Assembly (NCBI RefSeq): GCF_022539505.1 | Contig: NC_061508.1 | Span: forward strand, 341,757,484-341,821,483 | Reading direction: 5' to 3' | Source: Lolium rigidum | Taxonomy: Eukaryota > Streptophyta > Magnoliopsida > Poales > Poaceae | Length of the DNA stretch: 64,000 bases | Shown here: piece by piece, positions 1-12,012 of the stretch | Layout: each line of letters begins with the position of its first letter | How positions within the stretch are numbered: position 1 is the first letter of the stretch | Notes under the pieces: model-generated | Told to the model about the DNA's origin: nothing | The model's input: the letters and a program-made list of their open reading frames with translations, nothing else | Database searches by the model: none | Translations under genes and position numbers: made by a program

Positions 1-52
1 GCTAAAGAGAATAATGTAGCTAAAGTTTGGACTATTACCACCACTAGTAATG

Positions 53-3000
53 TGTAATGTCCCAGGTTTTGAGACGATCGAGGGGTAGATTTTATAAAGG
101 GATGTGCATTGCATTGCAAATTCTGGGGAAATTTCGCGCTTTTAAACAAAAATTGCATCGAAGGGGAACAAGTTTCTCTCTCGACACCTTACAGGGTTAG
201 GGTTTCGAGATTGTGATGAACTTGTTCTTACTTATCTAAATTAGGGTTTTGAGAAGAGAGAAGTGATATTGCATTAAAATCTTAAGTTGCATGATTGAAT
301 TATAAGTTAAGTTGTTTGAATGAATTCAAACCAACTTTGAATTTGAATTTCAAATTCAAACATCAAATGGTTATCACATAATTCAAATTTGAGATAATTT
401 AACAAACAATTATCATTAAGCAAGAATATAAGTAATACAACAATTACATAAAGCTCATTAAGGAAAACTTGAGCTTTATTGATAATCGACACATAATACA
501 ATGTCATTACAATATCCGTAATAGATAAATAAATTTACAACACATTACAAGAATTAAAGAAAAGGAAAAAGAAATAGGAAAATTACAAGTCAATTAAATG
601 TCCTAAACTACATTGTTGATCATCATGTAATTCTTGCTCAAGAAGATCATGATCTTCCTCTTGATCATCAAATTATCCCTGCACACAATCACAACAAAAG
701 AAAAGGTATGCCAAGTGGCATAGCCACTTGGCAGGTTAGAAAGAAATGGGAATGGTGGATAATATCAAATCTGCCGAGCTGATCCACTCTCACAGCCAAG
801 TGCAGAGCATCAGCAGACACACACACACAGCCTGCTCACATGGCTATGTGCATGCAGCACACACACACAGTGAGTCACCAAAGGGAAGGGTGGAGCTGTC
901 GACCAGAGAAAGATGAGCCAACCATATAAAACCTTGCCACAGTAAACCCTAGTTCAGTCATCGACCAAACAGCAGGGTAAGCCACCAAGAACACCAAGAA
1001 CAGCAAGAACAGGAAGAACAGCCAGAGCTGTTCAACCTGTCCAAAATCACCACAGAATCAAACCAAGATCACAAGCTCACAAGGAGGAGCAGGGCAAGCA
1101 TAAATTCATTGCTGAAGCAATCCTCTACACCAACATCAAATTCTAGGAGCTGGAGTGAGGTATACAAATCATCATGAACAAACCAGATGGTTTTGTTCAT
1201 ATATAAGCATATGCACCAATCACACACAAGTAAAAGGGTGTGATACCCAATTTGTGTCATCATCTGGCTACTAAGCCATATGGTGCAAGCAAAGGTAGTA
1301 AGGCCACTAGTAAATCATCTAATGGGAACAACAGCTATGAAAATCAATGCATAACTGAAGAAATCCAAGCAAGAGATGAAAGCACAAGCTAGCCTAGCTA
1401 CACACTTAGCACCTACAGCTAGTCAGGCCATCAGACATAGACAAATCCTTGTCCATTTGATTTCAACATCAAGGGCTACTGGCAATCCAATAAATGGATC
1501 ACCCAGAAAGCATTTAGTGAGCCACAGCAAACCAACAAGGGGGGAGCTACCCTTGGACAGCATCAAAAGACTGTCGTGGCTACCTCAAACCCAAAAGACC
1601 ACACACCAAGCCATCGTATCATTACCCGGATGGGTTCGAGTGAGCTAGGGTTCCCAACAATTTTTGGCATCCCTCTAGCTTCACTTAATCAATCTATATG
1701 ATCATTATCGCTCAGCAGCTCACATCAATTATCCACTTAATCAACTAAGGCAACACGGATAAATGATATCAATAAGTAAATCATGAACCAGACACTTGCA
1801 AATGATCCAGTGGATCACCGCAAGCATCGTAGCCGCTTGAGCAAGCACCATCACACACCAACACAAGCCTCGTGTGACACACACACATCACAGAATGAGC
1901 AAGCAGTGAGGCACGGACACCAAACGAGCAGCCTTTACAAGCAACTGATGATCATATGATCATCAGGAGCTTGCTAAAGCATGACAGAGCATGTTACAGC
2001 TCAGCCCAGCAACAATACATTAGCAATATGAATTACTCAGCCACAGGACATTAACAACTATATCATAGATAACTAAATAAGTCATATACATGAGCAAACC
2101 ATCCAAGGATGGTGAGATCTTGTAGCAAGCATGCTCAACAAGGCATTAATATGAACAACAGTACAAGGGGTTAGCCAATTAGAGGCACTGGCACTTGCAG
2201 AATGCAAGGATTATGCATAATAATCAAGCCAGGGGCCAAGAAATGCACACACAGGAGAGGCATGATACACATAGCAATAGTATGAGCAACTTAATTGAGC
2301 ATAAGCATCACAGTATGCTCATGAGCAAGAGTTCATGAGTTACAACAGCAAGACATAGAGAAGAGCAAGCACACACGAAGCAAGCATATGCACAAGCAGA
2401 AGACAAAGAAGACAAGCAGCGCATAGCTCGTAGACACAGCCTAGCAAGGCGTAACAACTACAAAGCACATCAGCGATGGCCAGCACCTCTACGAGGACAA
2501 GCAGGCCGGTGGCCAAGCTAGACGAAGAGGAGGAGGAAGGAGAAGAGGTAGAACAGTAACGAGAGGAAGAAGGGCGGAGGAGATGAGAACTTACTGGTAA
2601 AGCGGAGAGGAGCTCGGCCATGGCGGCATGGCGGCACACGCCGTCGAACGGCGGCGCCAGGCCATGGTCACGCCAAGCCAGCTCGTCGCCAGGCGCACGG
2701 GTCCCAGCAGCATCACGGCGAGGCACGCGGCCACGCCAAGTCACCAGGAGCAACGGCGGCGACGAGGTCGCCGTGGATCAACCGACTAGGTTCCAGAGGG
2801 GTTGGGGAAGAACAGCAGCGGCGAGGAAAGGTAGATCAACGTGGATCACTCGAAGCCCCGTCGAACGGCGGTTCGATTGATACCCATCTCGCAGGCGGGG
2901 ATGGCCGGTGGCGGCCGGAACATTTCGGCGAAGGCGGCGGCGACCACGGCGTCGCGAGAGAGAAAGGGAGGTTAGGGTTCGCGAGCGCGTGGGGAAGAAA

Positions 3001-3377
3001 GGGGTCGGTGCGACCGACCGAGCCCGAGTGGCTCGGGTTAGGTTAACCCGCCGGGCCACCCCGACAGTGGGCCCAGGGGCAATATAGACATTTCACAATT
3101 TCATTTAAAACCAGAAACTTTGAAATTAAATAGAAAATTGATAAGAGCTCTAAAAAAATAATGAAAAATATGAAAATCAATCAGCATAAAATTCTCTATC
3201 CAAATAAAATATCAAAGAGAATTTCTGAAGACAATTAAGAATAAGTCTTAATTTGATGATTTAAATAATGATTTAAATCACACATATTATTCTCAATAAA
3301 GAAAATAAGTCCATTAATGCTATTGGACTTTAAAATCACCTTGACAACATTTCAAGGTTGTAATTTACTTTAAACAG
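53..3377. mobile_element. Long LTR-like sequence, family not identified
   Basis: The stretch opens with TGTAATGTCCCAGG, a TG-initiated LTR-like terminus, and its first 100 bases share blocks with a second stretch starting at 30557. It is AT-rich from about 300 to 660, has CA-dinucleotide runs near 815-870, a TATA-like box at 925-930, and a GC-rich block at 2560-3060 that looks like a leader or exon when read on the minus strand. It ends abruptly at 3377, where an unrelated LTR fragment begins. I see no gag or pol motif. Short ORFs here (1376-1648 plus, 2340-2753 minus) resemble nothing I know. Orientation is ambiguous: the terminus suggests plus, the GC-rich leader suggests minus. It could be one LTR about 3.3 kb long or two nested pieces. 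Confidence 0.4.
925..930 (+). promoter_or_regulatory. TATA-like box inside LTR-like sequence
   Basis: TATAAA within CCATATAAAACC, followed about 20 bases later by AAACCCTAG, a sequence common near plant transcription starts. This would fit an LTR promoter on the plus strand. Motif reading only. Confidence 0.25.
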
Positions 3378-3525
3378 GAGTCTGTTCGGCACGCGCCGCA
3401 GGGGCAGGAAGTGCCCGGAAGGCTTCTCCCATCGACACCACCGCCATCTCCATCAACTTCTTGTCTCCCATGAGGAGGGAGTAGTTCTCTAAAATCGAGC
3501 TCGGGGTACATGCGGTAGCTATGTG
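3378..3525 (+). mobile_element. Fragment of Athila-like LTR (subtype 2)
   Basis: Reverse-complemented, this block matches the sequence at about 33970-34115 and 39037-39190, which lies inside the LTRs of the complete minus-strand element 32859-39655. Here it is therefore a plus-oriented LTR fragment. Its left side is cut at 3377 against unrelated DNA and its right side runs into a gap. It cannot be the partner of the LTR at 6681-8263, which is a different LTR subtype lacking this block. Confidence 0.7.
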
Positions 3526-3625
3526 NNNNNNNNNNNNNNNNNNNNNNNNNNNNNNNNNNNNNNNNNNNNNNNNNNNNNNNNNNNNNNNNNNNNNNNNNNN
3601 NNNNNNNNNNNNNNNNNNNNNNNNN
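3526..3625. other. Assembly gap (100 N)
   Basis: Exactly 100 N, the usual placeholder for a gap of unknown size. Sequence on the two sides need not be contiguous. Confidence 0.99.
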
Positions 3626-4093
3626 GCTAGAGGATGGTTGGGAGCCCATCATTAAAATGAGAGTCAAAGATTTTGATTGTAATGCTTTATGTGATCTTGG
3701 TGCAAGTATTTCGTTATGCCTAAGAAAGTCTATGATATGCTTGACTTGCCACCATTGAAAAACTGTTATCCGGATGTTAATCTCGTCGATAATGCTAGAA
3801 AGAAACCTTTGGGGAAAGTTGATAATGTTCATATTATGGTTAACAATAACCTTGTCCCCGTTGATTTTGTTGTCTTGGATATTGAATGCAATGCATCTTG
3901 CCCCATTATATTGGGAAGACCTTTTCTTCGAACCGTTGGTGCTACTATTGATATGAAGGAAGGTAATATTAAATATCAATTTCCTCTCAAGAAAGGTATG
4001 GAACACTTCCCTAGAAAGAGAATGAAGTTACCTTATGATTCTATTATTAGAACAAATTATGATGTTGATGCTTCGTCTCTCGATGTTACTTGA
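3626..4093 (+). pseudogene. Athila-like gag-protease fragment (retropepsin-like, frameshifted)
   Basis: The translated sequence contains LCDLGAS in the place where retropepsin-like proteases carry the catalytic D-T/S-G motif, then a conserved second half with PVDFVVLDIE and ILGRPFLRTVGA, as in plant Gypsy proteases. The active-site half (up to about 3712) and the long ORF (3716-4093, 125 codons to its stop) are in different frames, so one base has been lost or gained near 3710-3716. The N-terminus lies in the gap. The ORF stops at 4093 and passes directly into the noncoding 3' domain, with no pol downstream. Family assignment is confident; activity is unlikely because of the frame break and because the motif reads DLG. 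Confidence 0.75.
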
Positions 4094-6680
4094 GTTACAC
4101 TTTCTGCGCCTAGCTGAAAGGCGTAAAGAAAAGCGCTTATGGGAGACAACCCATGTTTTTACTCCAGTATTTTTATTTTATATTTGTGTCTTGGAAGTTG
4201 TTTACTACTGTAGCAACCTCTCCTTATCTTAGTTTTATGTTTTGTTGTGCCAAGTAAAGTCTTTGATAGAAAAGTAAGTACTAGATTTGGATTACTGCGC
4301 AGTTCCACATTTCTTTGCTGTCACGAATCTGGGTCTATCTCCCTGTAGGTAGCTCAGAAAATTAAGCCAATTTACGAGCATGATCCTCAGATATGTACGC
4401 AACTTTCATTAAATTTGAGCATTTTCGTTTGAGCAAGTCTGGTGGCCTAATAAAATCCATATTTACGGACTGTTCTGTTTTGACAGATTCTGTCTTTTAT
4501 TTCGCATTGCCTCTTTTGCTATGGTGGATGAATTTCTTTGATCCACTAATGTCCAAGTAGCTTTATGCAATGTCCGAAGTGTTAAGAATGATTGTGTCAC
4601 CTCTAAACATGTGAATTTTTATTATGCACTAACCCTCTAATGAGTTGTTTCGAGTTTGGTGTGGAGGAAGTTTTCAAGGATCAAGAGAGGAGTATGATGC
4701 AATATGATCAAGGAGAGTGAAAGCTCTAAGCTTGGGGATGCCCCAGGTGGTTCACCCCCGCATATATTAAGAAGACTCAAGCTGTCTAAGCTTGGGGATG
4801 CCCAAGTCATCCCCTTCTTCATCGACAACATTATCGAGTTCCTCCCCGAAACTATATTTTTATTCCGTCACATCTTATGCACTTTGCTTGGAGCGTCGGT
4901 TTGTTTTTGTTTTTGTTTTGTTTGAATAAAATGGATCCTAGCATTCACTTTATGGGAGAGAGACACGCCACGCTGTAGCATATGGACAAATATGTCCTTA
5001 GGCTCTACTCATAGTATTCATGGCGAAGTTTCTTCTTCGTTAAATTGTTATATGGTTGGAATTGGAAAATGCTACATGTAGTAACTCTAAAATGTCTTGG
5101 ATAATTTGATACTTGGCAATTGTTGTGCTCATGTTTAAGCTCTTGCATCATATACTTTGCACCCATTAATGAAGAAATACTTAGAGCTTGTTAATTTGGT
5201 TTGCATATTTGGTTTCTCTAGAGTCTAGATAACATCTAGTATTGAGTTTTGAACAACAAGGAAGACGGTATGGAGTCTTATAATGTTTACCATATGTCTT
5301 TTATGTGAGTTTTTCTGCACCGTTCATCCTTGTGTTTGTTTCAAATAACCTTGCTAGCCTAAACCTTGTATCGAGAGGGAATACTTCTCATGCATCCAAA
5401 ATACTTGAGCCAACCACTATGCCATTTGTGTCCACCATACCTACCTACTACATGGTATTTATCCGCCATTCCAAAGTAAATTGCTTGAGTGCTACCTTTA
5501 AAATTCCATCATTCACCTTTGCAATATATAGCTCATGGGACAAATAGCTTAAAAACTATTGTGGTATTGAATATGTACTTATGCACTTTATCTCTTATTA
5601 AGTTGCTTGTTGTGCGATAACCATGCTTCCGGGGACGCCATCAACTATTCTTTGTTGGATATCATGTGAGTTGCTATGCATGTCCGTCTTGTCCGAAGCA
5701 AGAGAGATCTACCACCTTCATGGTTGGAGCATGCATATTGTTAGAGAAGAACTTTGGGCCGCTAACTAAAGCCATGATTCATGGTGGAAGTTTCAGTTTG
5801 GACATATATCCTCAATCTCATATGAGAATAATAATTGTTGCCACATGCTTATGCATTAAAGAGGAGTCCATTATCCGTTGTCCATGTTGTCCCGGTATGG
5901 ATGTCTAAGTTGAGAATAATCAAAAGCGAGAAATCCAAAATGCGAGCTTTCTCCTTAGACCTTTGTACAGGCGGCATGGAGGTACCCCATTGTGACACTT
6001 GGTCAAAACATGTGCATTGCAAAGATCCGGTAGTCCAAGTTAATTAGGACAAGGTGCGGGCACTATTAGTATACTATGCATGAGACTTGCAACTTGTAAG
6101 ATATAATGTACATAACTCATATGCTTTATTACTACCGTTGACAAAATTGTTTCATGTTTTCAAAATAAAAGCTCTAGCACAAATATAGCAATCGATGCTT
6201 TCCTCTTTGAAGGACCATTCTCTTTACTTTTATGTTGAGTCAGTTCACCTATCTCTCTCCACCTCAAGAAGCAAACACTTGTGTGAACTGTGCATTGATT
6301 CCTACATACTTGCATATTGTACTTGTTATAATACTCTATGTTGACTATTATCCATGAGATATACATGTTACAAGTTGAAAGCAACCGCTGAAACTTAATC
6401 TTCCTTTGTGTTGCTTCAATGCCTTTACCTTGATTTATTGCTTTATGAGTTAACTCTTATGCAAGACTTATTAATACTTGTCTTGAAGTACTATTCATGA
6501 AAAGTCTCTGCTTTATGATTCACTTGTTTACTCATGTCATTACCATTGTTTTGATCGCTGCATTCACTACATATGTTTACAAATAGTATGATCAAGGTTA
6601 TGATGGCATATCACTTCAGAAATTATCTTTGTTATCGTTTTACTCGCTCGGGACGAGCAGTAACTAAGCTTGGGGATGCT
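4094..6680 (+). repeat. Noncoding 3' internal domain of element A
   Basis: This 2.6-kb domain has no convincing ORF but is shared, with small changes, by element C (43097-45688) and in reverse by elements B, D and E and by 8264-10198. Landmarks are GGGAGACAACCCATG near 4141, two copies of AAGCTTGGGGATGCCC near 4730 and 4790, and CGGGACGAGCAGTAACTAAG just before the LTR. Its preservation among copies with different coding parts suggests a cis function (packaging, priming or RNA structure) rather than coding; that is inference. Confidence 0.75.
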
Positions 6681-8263
6681 TGATACGTCTCCAACGTATC
6701 GATAATTTCTTATGTTCTATGCCATATTATTGATGATACCTACATGTTTTATGCACACTTTATGTCATATTCGTGCATTTTCTCGGAACTAACCTATTAA
6801 CAAGATGCCGAAGTGCCGCCTCCGTTTTCTGCTGTTTTTGGTTCCGTAAATCCTAGTAACGAAATATTCTCGGAATTGACGAAACGAAGACACAGGGCCT
6901 ATTTTTCCACTGAGCTTCCGTAAGACCAAAGAACATACGAAGTGGGGCCACGAGGTGGCGACACCACAAGGCGGCGCGGCCAGGGGGGCCCGCGCCGCCC
7001 TATGGTGTGGCCCCTCGTCAGCCCCCGACTCGCCCTTCCGCCTACTTAAAGCCTCCGTCGCGAAACCCCGAGGAAAACCACGATACCGAAAACCTTACCG
7101 AGACGCCGCCGCCGATCCCATCTCGGGGATTCTCGAGATCTCCTCCCGCACCTCCGCCGGAGAGGGGATTCATCTCCCGGAGGACTCTACACCGCCATGG
7201 TCGCTCCGGAGTGATGAGTGAGTAGTTCACCCCTGGACTATGGGTCCATAGCAGTAGCTAGATGGTTGTCTTCTCCTCATTGTGCTTCATTGTTGGATCT
7301 TGTGAGCTGCCTAACATGATCAAGATCATCTATCTCGTAATTCTATATGTTGTGTTTGTCGGGATCCGATGGATAGAGAATACCATGTCATGTTAATTAT
7401 CAAGTTATTACATATGTGTTGTTTATGATCTTGCATGCTCTCCGTTACTAGTAGAGGCTCGGCCAAGTTTTTACTTTTAACTCCAAGAGGGAGTATTTAT
7501 GCTCGATAGTGGGTTCATGCCCGCATTGACACCGGGACAAGGATGTAAAGTTCTAAGGTTGTGTTGTGCCGTTGCCACTAGGGATAAAACATTGGCGCTA
7601 TGTCCGAGGATGTAGTTGTTGATTACATTACGCACCATACTTAATGCAATTGTCTCGTTGTTAGCAACTTAATACCGGAGGGGGTTCGATGATAACCCGA
7701 AGGTGGACTTTTAGGCATAGATGCAGCTTGGATGGCGGTCTATGTACTTTGTCGTAATGCCCAATTAAATCTCACTATACTTATCATGTCATGTATGTGC
7801 ATTGTTATGCCCTCTCTATTTGTCAATTGCCCGACCGTAATTTGTTCACCCAACATGCTTTTATCTTATGGGAGAGACACCTCTAGTGAACTGTGGACCC
7901 CGGTCCATTCTTTTAATACCGAAATACAAATCTGCCGCAATACTTGTTTTTACTATTTTCTCTGCAAACAATCATCTTCCACACAATACGGTTAATCCTT
8001 TGTTACAGCAAGCCTGAGTGAGATTGACAACCTCACCGTTTCGTTGGGGCAAAGTACTTTGGTTGTGTTGTGCAGTTCCACGTTGGCGCCGGAATCTCCG
8101 GTGTTGCGCCGCACTACATCCCGTCGCCATCAACCTTCAACGTGCTTCTTGGCTCCTCCTGGTTCGATAAACCTTGGTTTCTTTCTGAGGGAAAACTTGC
8201 TGCTGTGCGCATCATACCTTCCTCTTGGGGTTGCCCAACGAACGTGTGAAATACACGCCATCA
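6681..8263 (+). repeat. LTR of element A (subtype 1, 1583 bp)
   Basis: Starts TGATACGTCTCC and ends ACGCCATCA, the TG...CA form of an LTR. It is collinear with the LTR pair of element C. A TATA-like TACTTAAAG lies at 7043-7051. Short ORFs inside it occur in all copies and are not genes. Flanking bases 8264-8268 are TAAAG, the expected but unpaired target duplication. Confidence 0.85.
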
Positions 8264-10815
8264 TAAAGGCATTGAAGCAACACAAAGGAAGATTTAAGTT
8301 TCAGCAGTTGCTTTCAACTTGTAACATGTATATCTCATGGATAATTGTCAACACAAAGTAATATAACAAGTGCAATAGGTAAACATGTAAGAATCAATGC
8401 ACACAATTGATACAAGTGTTTGCTTCTGGGATAGAAAGAATAGGCAAACTGACTCAACATAAAGTACAAGAATGGCCCTTCGCAGAGGGAAGCAGGAATT
8501 AAATCATGTGCTAGAGCTTTTTAAGTTTTGAAATCATATAGAGAGCATAAAAGTAAAGTTTTGAGAGGTGTTTGTTGTTGTCAACGAATGGTAGTGGGCA
8601 CTCTAACCCCCTTGCCAAACAGACTTTCAAAGAGCGGCTCCCATGAAGGACGTTATCTCTACCAGCAAGGTAGATCATCCCTCTTCTCTTTTGTTTACAC
8701 ATGTATTTTGGTTTCATTATTGATGACACTCCTCCCAACCTTTTGCTTACACAAGCCATGGCTAACCGAATCCTCGGGTGCCTTTCAACATTCACATACC
8801 ATGAAGGAGTGTCTATTTGCAAAATTAAGTTGCTTACTGATGAATCGAGCAAAACATGTGAAGAGAATTATTAATGAAGGTTGATTAATTGGGGGTCGGG
8901 AACCCCGCGCTAACTCTTTTGCAAAATTATTGGATAAGCGGATGAAGCCACTAGTCCATTGGTGAAAGCTGCCCAACAAGATTGAAAGATAAAACACCAC
9001 ATACTTCCTCATGTGCTATAAAACATTGACACAAATAAGGAGTAATAAAGTTTTGAATTGTTTAAAGGTAGCACATGAAGTAATTTACTTTGGAATGGCA
9101 GAGAAATACCATGTGGTAGGTAGGTATGGTGGACACAAATGGCATGGTTATTGGCTCAAGGATTTGGATGCACGAGAAGAATTCCTCTCAATACAAGGCT
9201 AGGCTAGCAAGGTTGTTTGAAGCAAACTCAAGTATGAAAGGTGCAGCAAAGCTCACATATGAACATATTGCGAGCATTATAAGACTTTACATTGTCTCCT
9301 TGTTGTTCAAACACCTCAACCAGAAAATATCTAGACTCTAGAGAAACTAATCATGCAAACCAGATTTTAACAAGCTCTATGTAGTTATTCATTAATGGGT
9401 ACAAGGTACATGATGCAAGAGCTTAAACATGATCTATATGAGCACAACAATTGCCAACTATCAAATTATTCAAGATATTATACCATTTACCACATGCAGC
9501 ATTTTCTGTTTCCAACCATATAACAATGAACGAAGCAGTTTCAACCTTCGCCATGAACATTGAAGATAAAGCGAAGAACACATGTGTTCATATGCAACAG
9601 CGGAGCGTGTCTCTCTCCCACACAAGCATGAATTTATTCAGAGGACTAAGATAACAAGCGAAAATAAAAGCACACAGACGCTCCAAGTAAAGTGCATAAG
9701 ATGTGATCGAATAAAAATATATTTTCAAGAGAAGAAACCTGATAATTTGTCGATGAAGAAGGGGATGCCTTGGGCATCCCCAAGCTTAGATGCTTGAGTC
9801 TTCTTGAAATATGCAGGGATGAACCACGGGGGCATCCCCAAGCTTAGAATTTTCACTCTTCTTGATCATATTGTATCATCCTCCTCTCTTGACCCTTGAA
9901 AACTTCCTCCACACCAAACTCAAAACAAACTCATTAGAGGGTTAGTGCATAATCAAAAATTCACATGTTCAGAGGTGACACAATCATTCTTAACACTTCC
10001 GGACATTGCACAAAGCTACTGGAAGGTAATGGAACAAAGAAATCCATCCAACACCAGCAAAAGAGGCAATGCGAAATAAAAGGCAGAATCTGTCAAAACA
10101 GAACAGTCCGTAAAGACGAATTTTAAAGAGGCACCAGACTTGCTCAGATGAAAATGCCCAAATTTAATGAAAGTTGCGTACATATCTGAGGATCACGCAC
10201 ATAGCTACCGGTACAGCCCTTAGCCTCGATGGAGAACTACTCCCTCCTCATGGGAGACAGCAGCGGTGATGAAGATGGCGGTGGTGTCGATGGAGATGCC
10301 TTCCGGGGGCACTTCCCCGTCCCGTCGGCGTGCCGGAACAGAGACTCATGTCCCCCAGATCTTGGCTTCGCGATGGCGGCGGCTCTGGAAGGTTTCTCGT
10401 ACCGTGGCTTTTTCGTATCGAGGTTTTAGGTCAGGACCTTTAAATAGGCGAAGAGGCGGAGTTGGAAGGCTGACAAGGTGGTGACACAATAGGGGGGCGC
10501 GGCCCAGGCCCTGGCCGCGCCACCCTATCATCTGGTGGCCATGTGGCCCCCCTCTGGTGGCTCTCGGGTGTTCTGGAAGCTTCGTGGAATTCTAAGATGC
10601 TGGGCGTTGATTTCGTCCGATTCCGAGAATATTTCCTTACTAGGATTTCTGAAACCAAAAACAGCAGAAAACAGCAACTAGCCCTTCGGCATCTCGTTAA
10701 TAGGTTAGTTCCGGAAAATGCATCAAAACGATGTAAAGTGTGTATAAAACATGTGAGAATCATCATAAAAGTAGCATGGAACATAAGAAATTATAGATAC
10801 GTTTGGGACGTATCA
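8264..10815 (-). mobile_element. Internally deleted Athila-like element, minus strand (element F)
   Basis: 8264-10198 matches, in the same direction, the 3' noncoding domain of minus-strand elements B (from about 34840) and D (from about 52740). At 10198/10199 the sequence jumps straight into an LTR fragment (10199-10815) matching the transcription-start half of element B's LTR and ending GACGTATCA. The rest of the internal region and the 3' part of that LTR are deleted. The left end is cut by element A at 8263. No coding capacity remains. ORFs at 8511-8852, 9011-9202 and nearby recur in all copies of the noncoding domain. Confidence 0.75.
10199..10815 (-). repeat. Partial LTR (subtype 2) of element F
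   Basis: Begins CATAGCTACCGG, an internal LTR position, and ends at the LTR start GATACGTTTGGGACGTATCA (read on plus). It corresponds to 39038-39655 of element B. The TATA equivalent reads CTTTAAATAGG near 10438. Confidence 0.75.
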
Positions 10816-10822
10816 GTCTCTA

Positions 10823-11635
10823 CCACCACCTCCAGCACCGCAGTTCGACATCGACCCGAAAGCTGCGAAGAACGAGGCGTGGGAGGAGGCGGTGCTGGCG
10901 GACACCATAGCAGTGTTCGACACCGCCACGGTGGAAGTGGCACGGTGGCGCCGGGGGAGGAGATGGGCGAGCGGTGGCGTGCAGAGCGGCATCGCCTGCA
11001 CATGGAGCGGCATCTCAAGCACCGTGAACGGCTGGAGGCGATTGAGCAGCAGCGGCGGGAGGTGGTGGAGCGTCAGCAGCGGTAGGTGGCGGAGGAGCGT
11101 CGGCAGCGGGAGGCGGCGTTGGCGGCAACGGAGGTGGCCTGGGGGGCACGGTCGAATGCGTTAGCGGCGAGGCCGATGCGTTGGTGGCGGCTGTGGCGGC
11201 GAAAATGGAGGAGGAGGAGGAGGAGGAGGAGGAGGAGGAGGAGGAGGACGAGACGAGGAGGAGGAGGAGGAGGAGGAGGAGGAGGAGGAGGAGGAGGAGG
11301 AGGAGGAGGCCAAGGTGGCGGAGGAGGAGGAGGATGACAACGACTTCGAGTGGTCCGACAACGACGGGACGCACCCAGACGAGGCGGCGGATTAGGAACG
11401 AGCGCTAGTCGAGTCGTTCGAGTCGGAGAAGAAGCTCCAGGACGACGCCCGTGCCCGCAAAGATGAGCAGATCCGCCGCGCCGTCGAGCTCTCCCTCTAG
11501 GCGGCGCAGCAGGGGAGGGCAGCGTCTGCTCGCCACCATACGCAGAGAGAGGCAGCGTGCGGAGCAGGAGCTGCGGCGGAGGGGAGGCGGCGATGGGACG
11601 GGGCCGTCGAACGCACCGCCGGACGGCCAGTAGGC
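10823..11635 (+). pseudogene. Decayed ORF for acidic, coiled-coil protein carried by Harbinger-like element
   Basis: The plus strand codes in pieces. A first frame reads PAPQFDIDPKAAKNEAWEEA from about 10830. After a frame change near 10945 it continues as an Arg/Glu-rich helix (ERWRAERHRLHMERHLKHRE), which reaches a stop at 11083-11085 and resumes with EERRQREAALAA. A long GGA microsatellite then encodes poly-Glu or other residues. Further on, DFEWSDNDG and, after another stop, RALVESFESEKKL are visible. The same WSxD and RALVESFE motifs occur in the ORF at 14040-14546, so the two elements carry related genes. At least one frameshift and two stops make it a pseudogene. Function unknown; a regulatory or accessory protein of the transposon is possible. 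Confidence 0.5.
11207..11334 (+). repeat. GGA/GAG trinucleotide microsatellite
   Basis: About 100 bases of nearly uninterrupted GGA repeats (11207-11309), broken once near 11248-11255, with a shorter run at 11319-11334. It lies inside the decayed acidic ORF and in one frame extends a poly-Glu tract. Poly-Ser and poly-Arg reading frames here are artefacts of the repeat. Confidence 0.9.
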
Positions 11636-12012
11636 TAGGATTAGATAAAATCTAGCCGTTTTCATTCAAAATTGTAATATATAATCAATGGAAATCTTTA
11701 TTTTCATGCAATTTTATTTATTAGGGCGCGGCGTTTGGAGGACGCGGTTGGGAAGCGACGTCCCCCAAACGCGGCACGAAGAAAACGCGTCCCCCAAAGT
11801 CTTGATCCGGCGTCTTTTGGGGGACGATTTGGGGGACAGGCCGGATATGCTCTAAATTTTTAGCTGACGAGATATCAAAAGTTTGGGACAAATGAGTTAA
11901 GGCATGCATCACATTGGAAGGGGAACTCAGGAGGTTTACAATTGCACTTGTTTACGGCAGAGGTCTGGAAATTCAAATTATGGACCGATAACCATGGTGT
12001 TTCACTTTGTAA

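Larger units (their letters stand above)
3626..8263 (+). mobile_element. 3' portion of an Athila-like Gypsy retrotransposon (element A)
   Basis: Reading from the gap: the end of a gag-protease ORF (to 4093), a long noncoding 3' domain (4094-6680), the conserved pre-LTR motif AAGCTTGGGGATGCT, then one LTR (6681-8263). The same order is seen in complete element C (40401-47281). The 5' LTR, primer site and start of gag are missing or in the gap. No reverse transcriptase, RNase H or integrase lies between protease and LTR, so this is a non-autonomous structure. The DNA after 8263 is the 3' domain of a similar element in the opposite orientation, so A appears to have inserted into another family member; no left-side target duplication can be checked. 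Confidence 0.8.
10816..11852 (+). mobile_element. PIF/Harbinger-like element, 5' end lost
   Basis: The right end reads GGCCGGATATGCTC followed by TAA (11853-11855). This matches the end type of the intact element at 12013-12380, which ends GAGATGCTC followed by TAA. TAA/TTA 3-bp target duplications are typical of PIF/Harbinger and Tourist elements. The left end was removed at the junction with the LTR fragment ending at 10815. The interior is GC-rich and holds a decayed ORF (10823-11635), then a short AT-rich tail and runs of CCCCCAAA near the terminus. Superfamily assignment rests on the terminus and TAA only. Confidence 0.55.

Noticed and set aside
3526..3625. Continuous ORF across the gap on the minus strand (3365-4006)
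   Set aside because: It translates N positions and opposes the clear protease frame on the plus strand.
11015..11408. Poly-Ser, poly-Leu, poly-Arg and poly-Gly ORFs
   Set aside because: Alternative frames of the GGA microsatellite.
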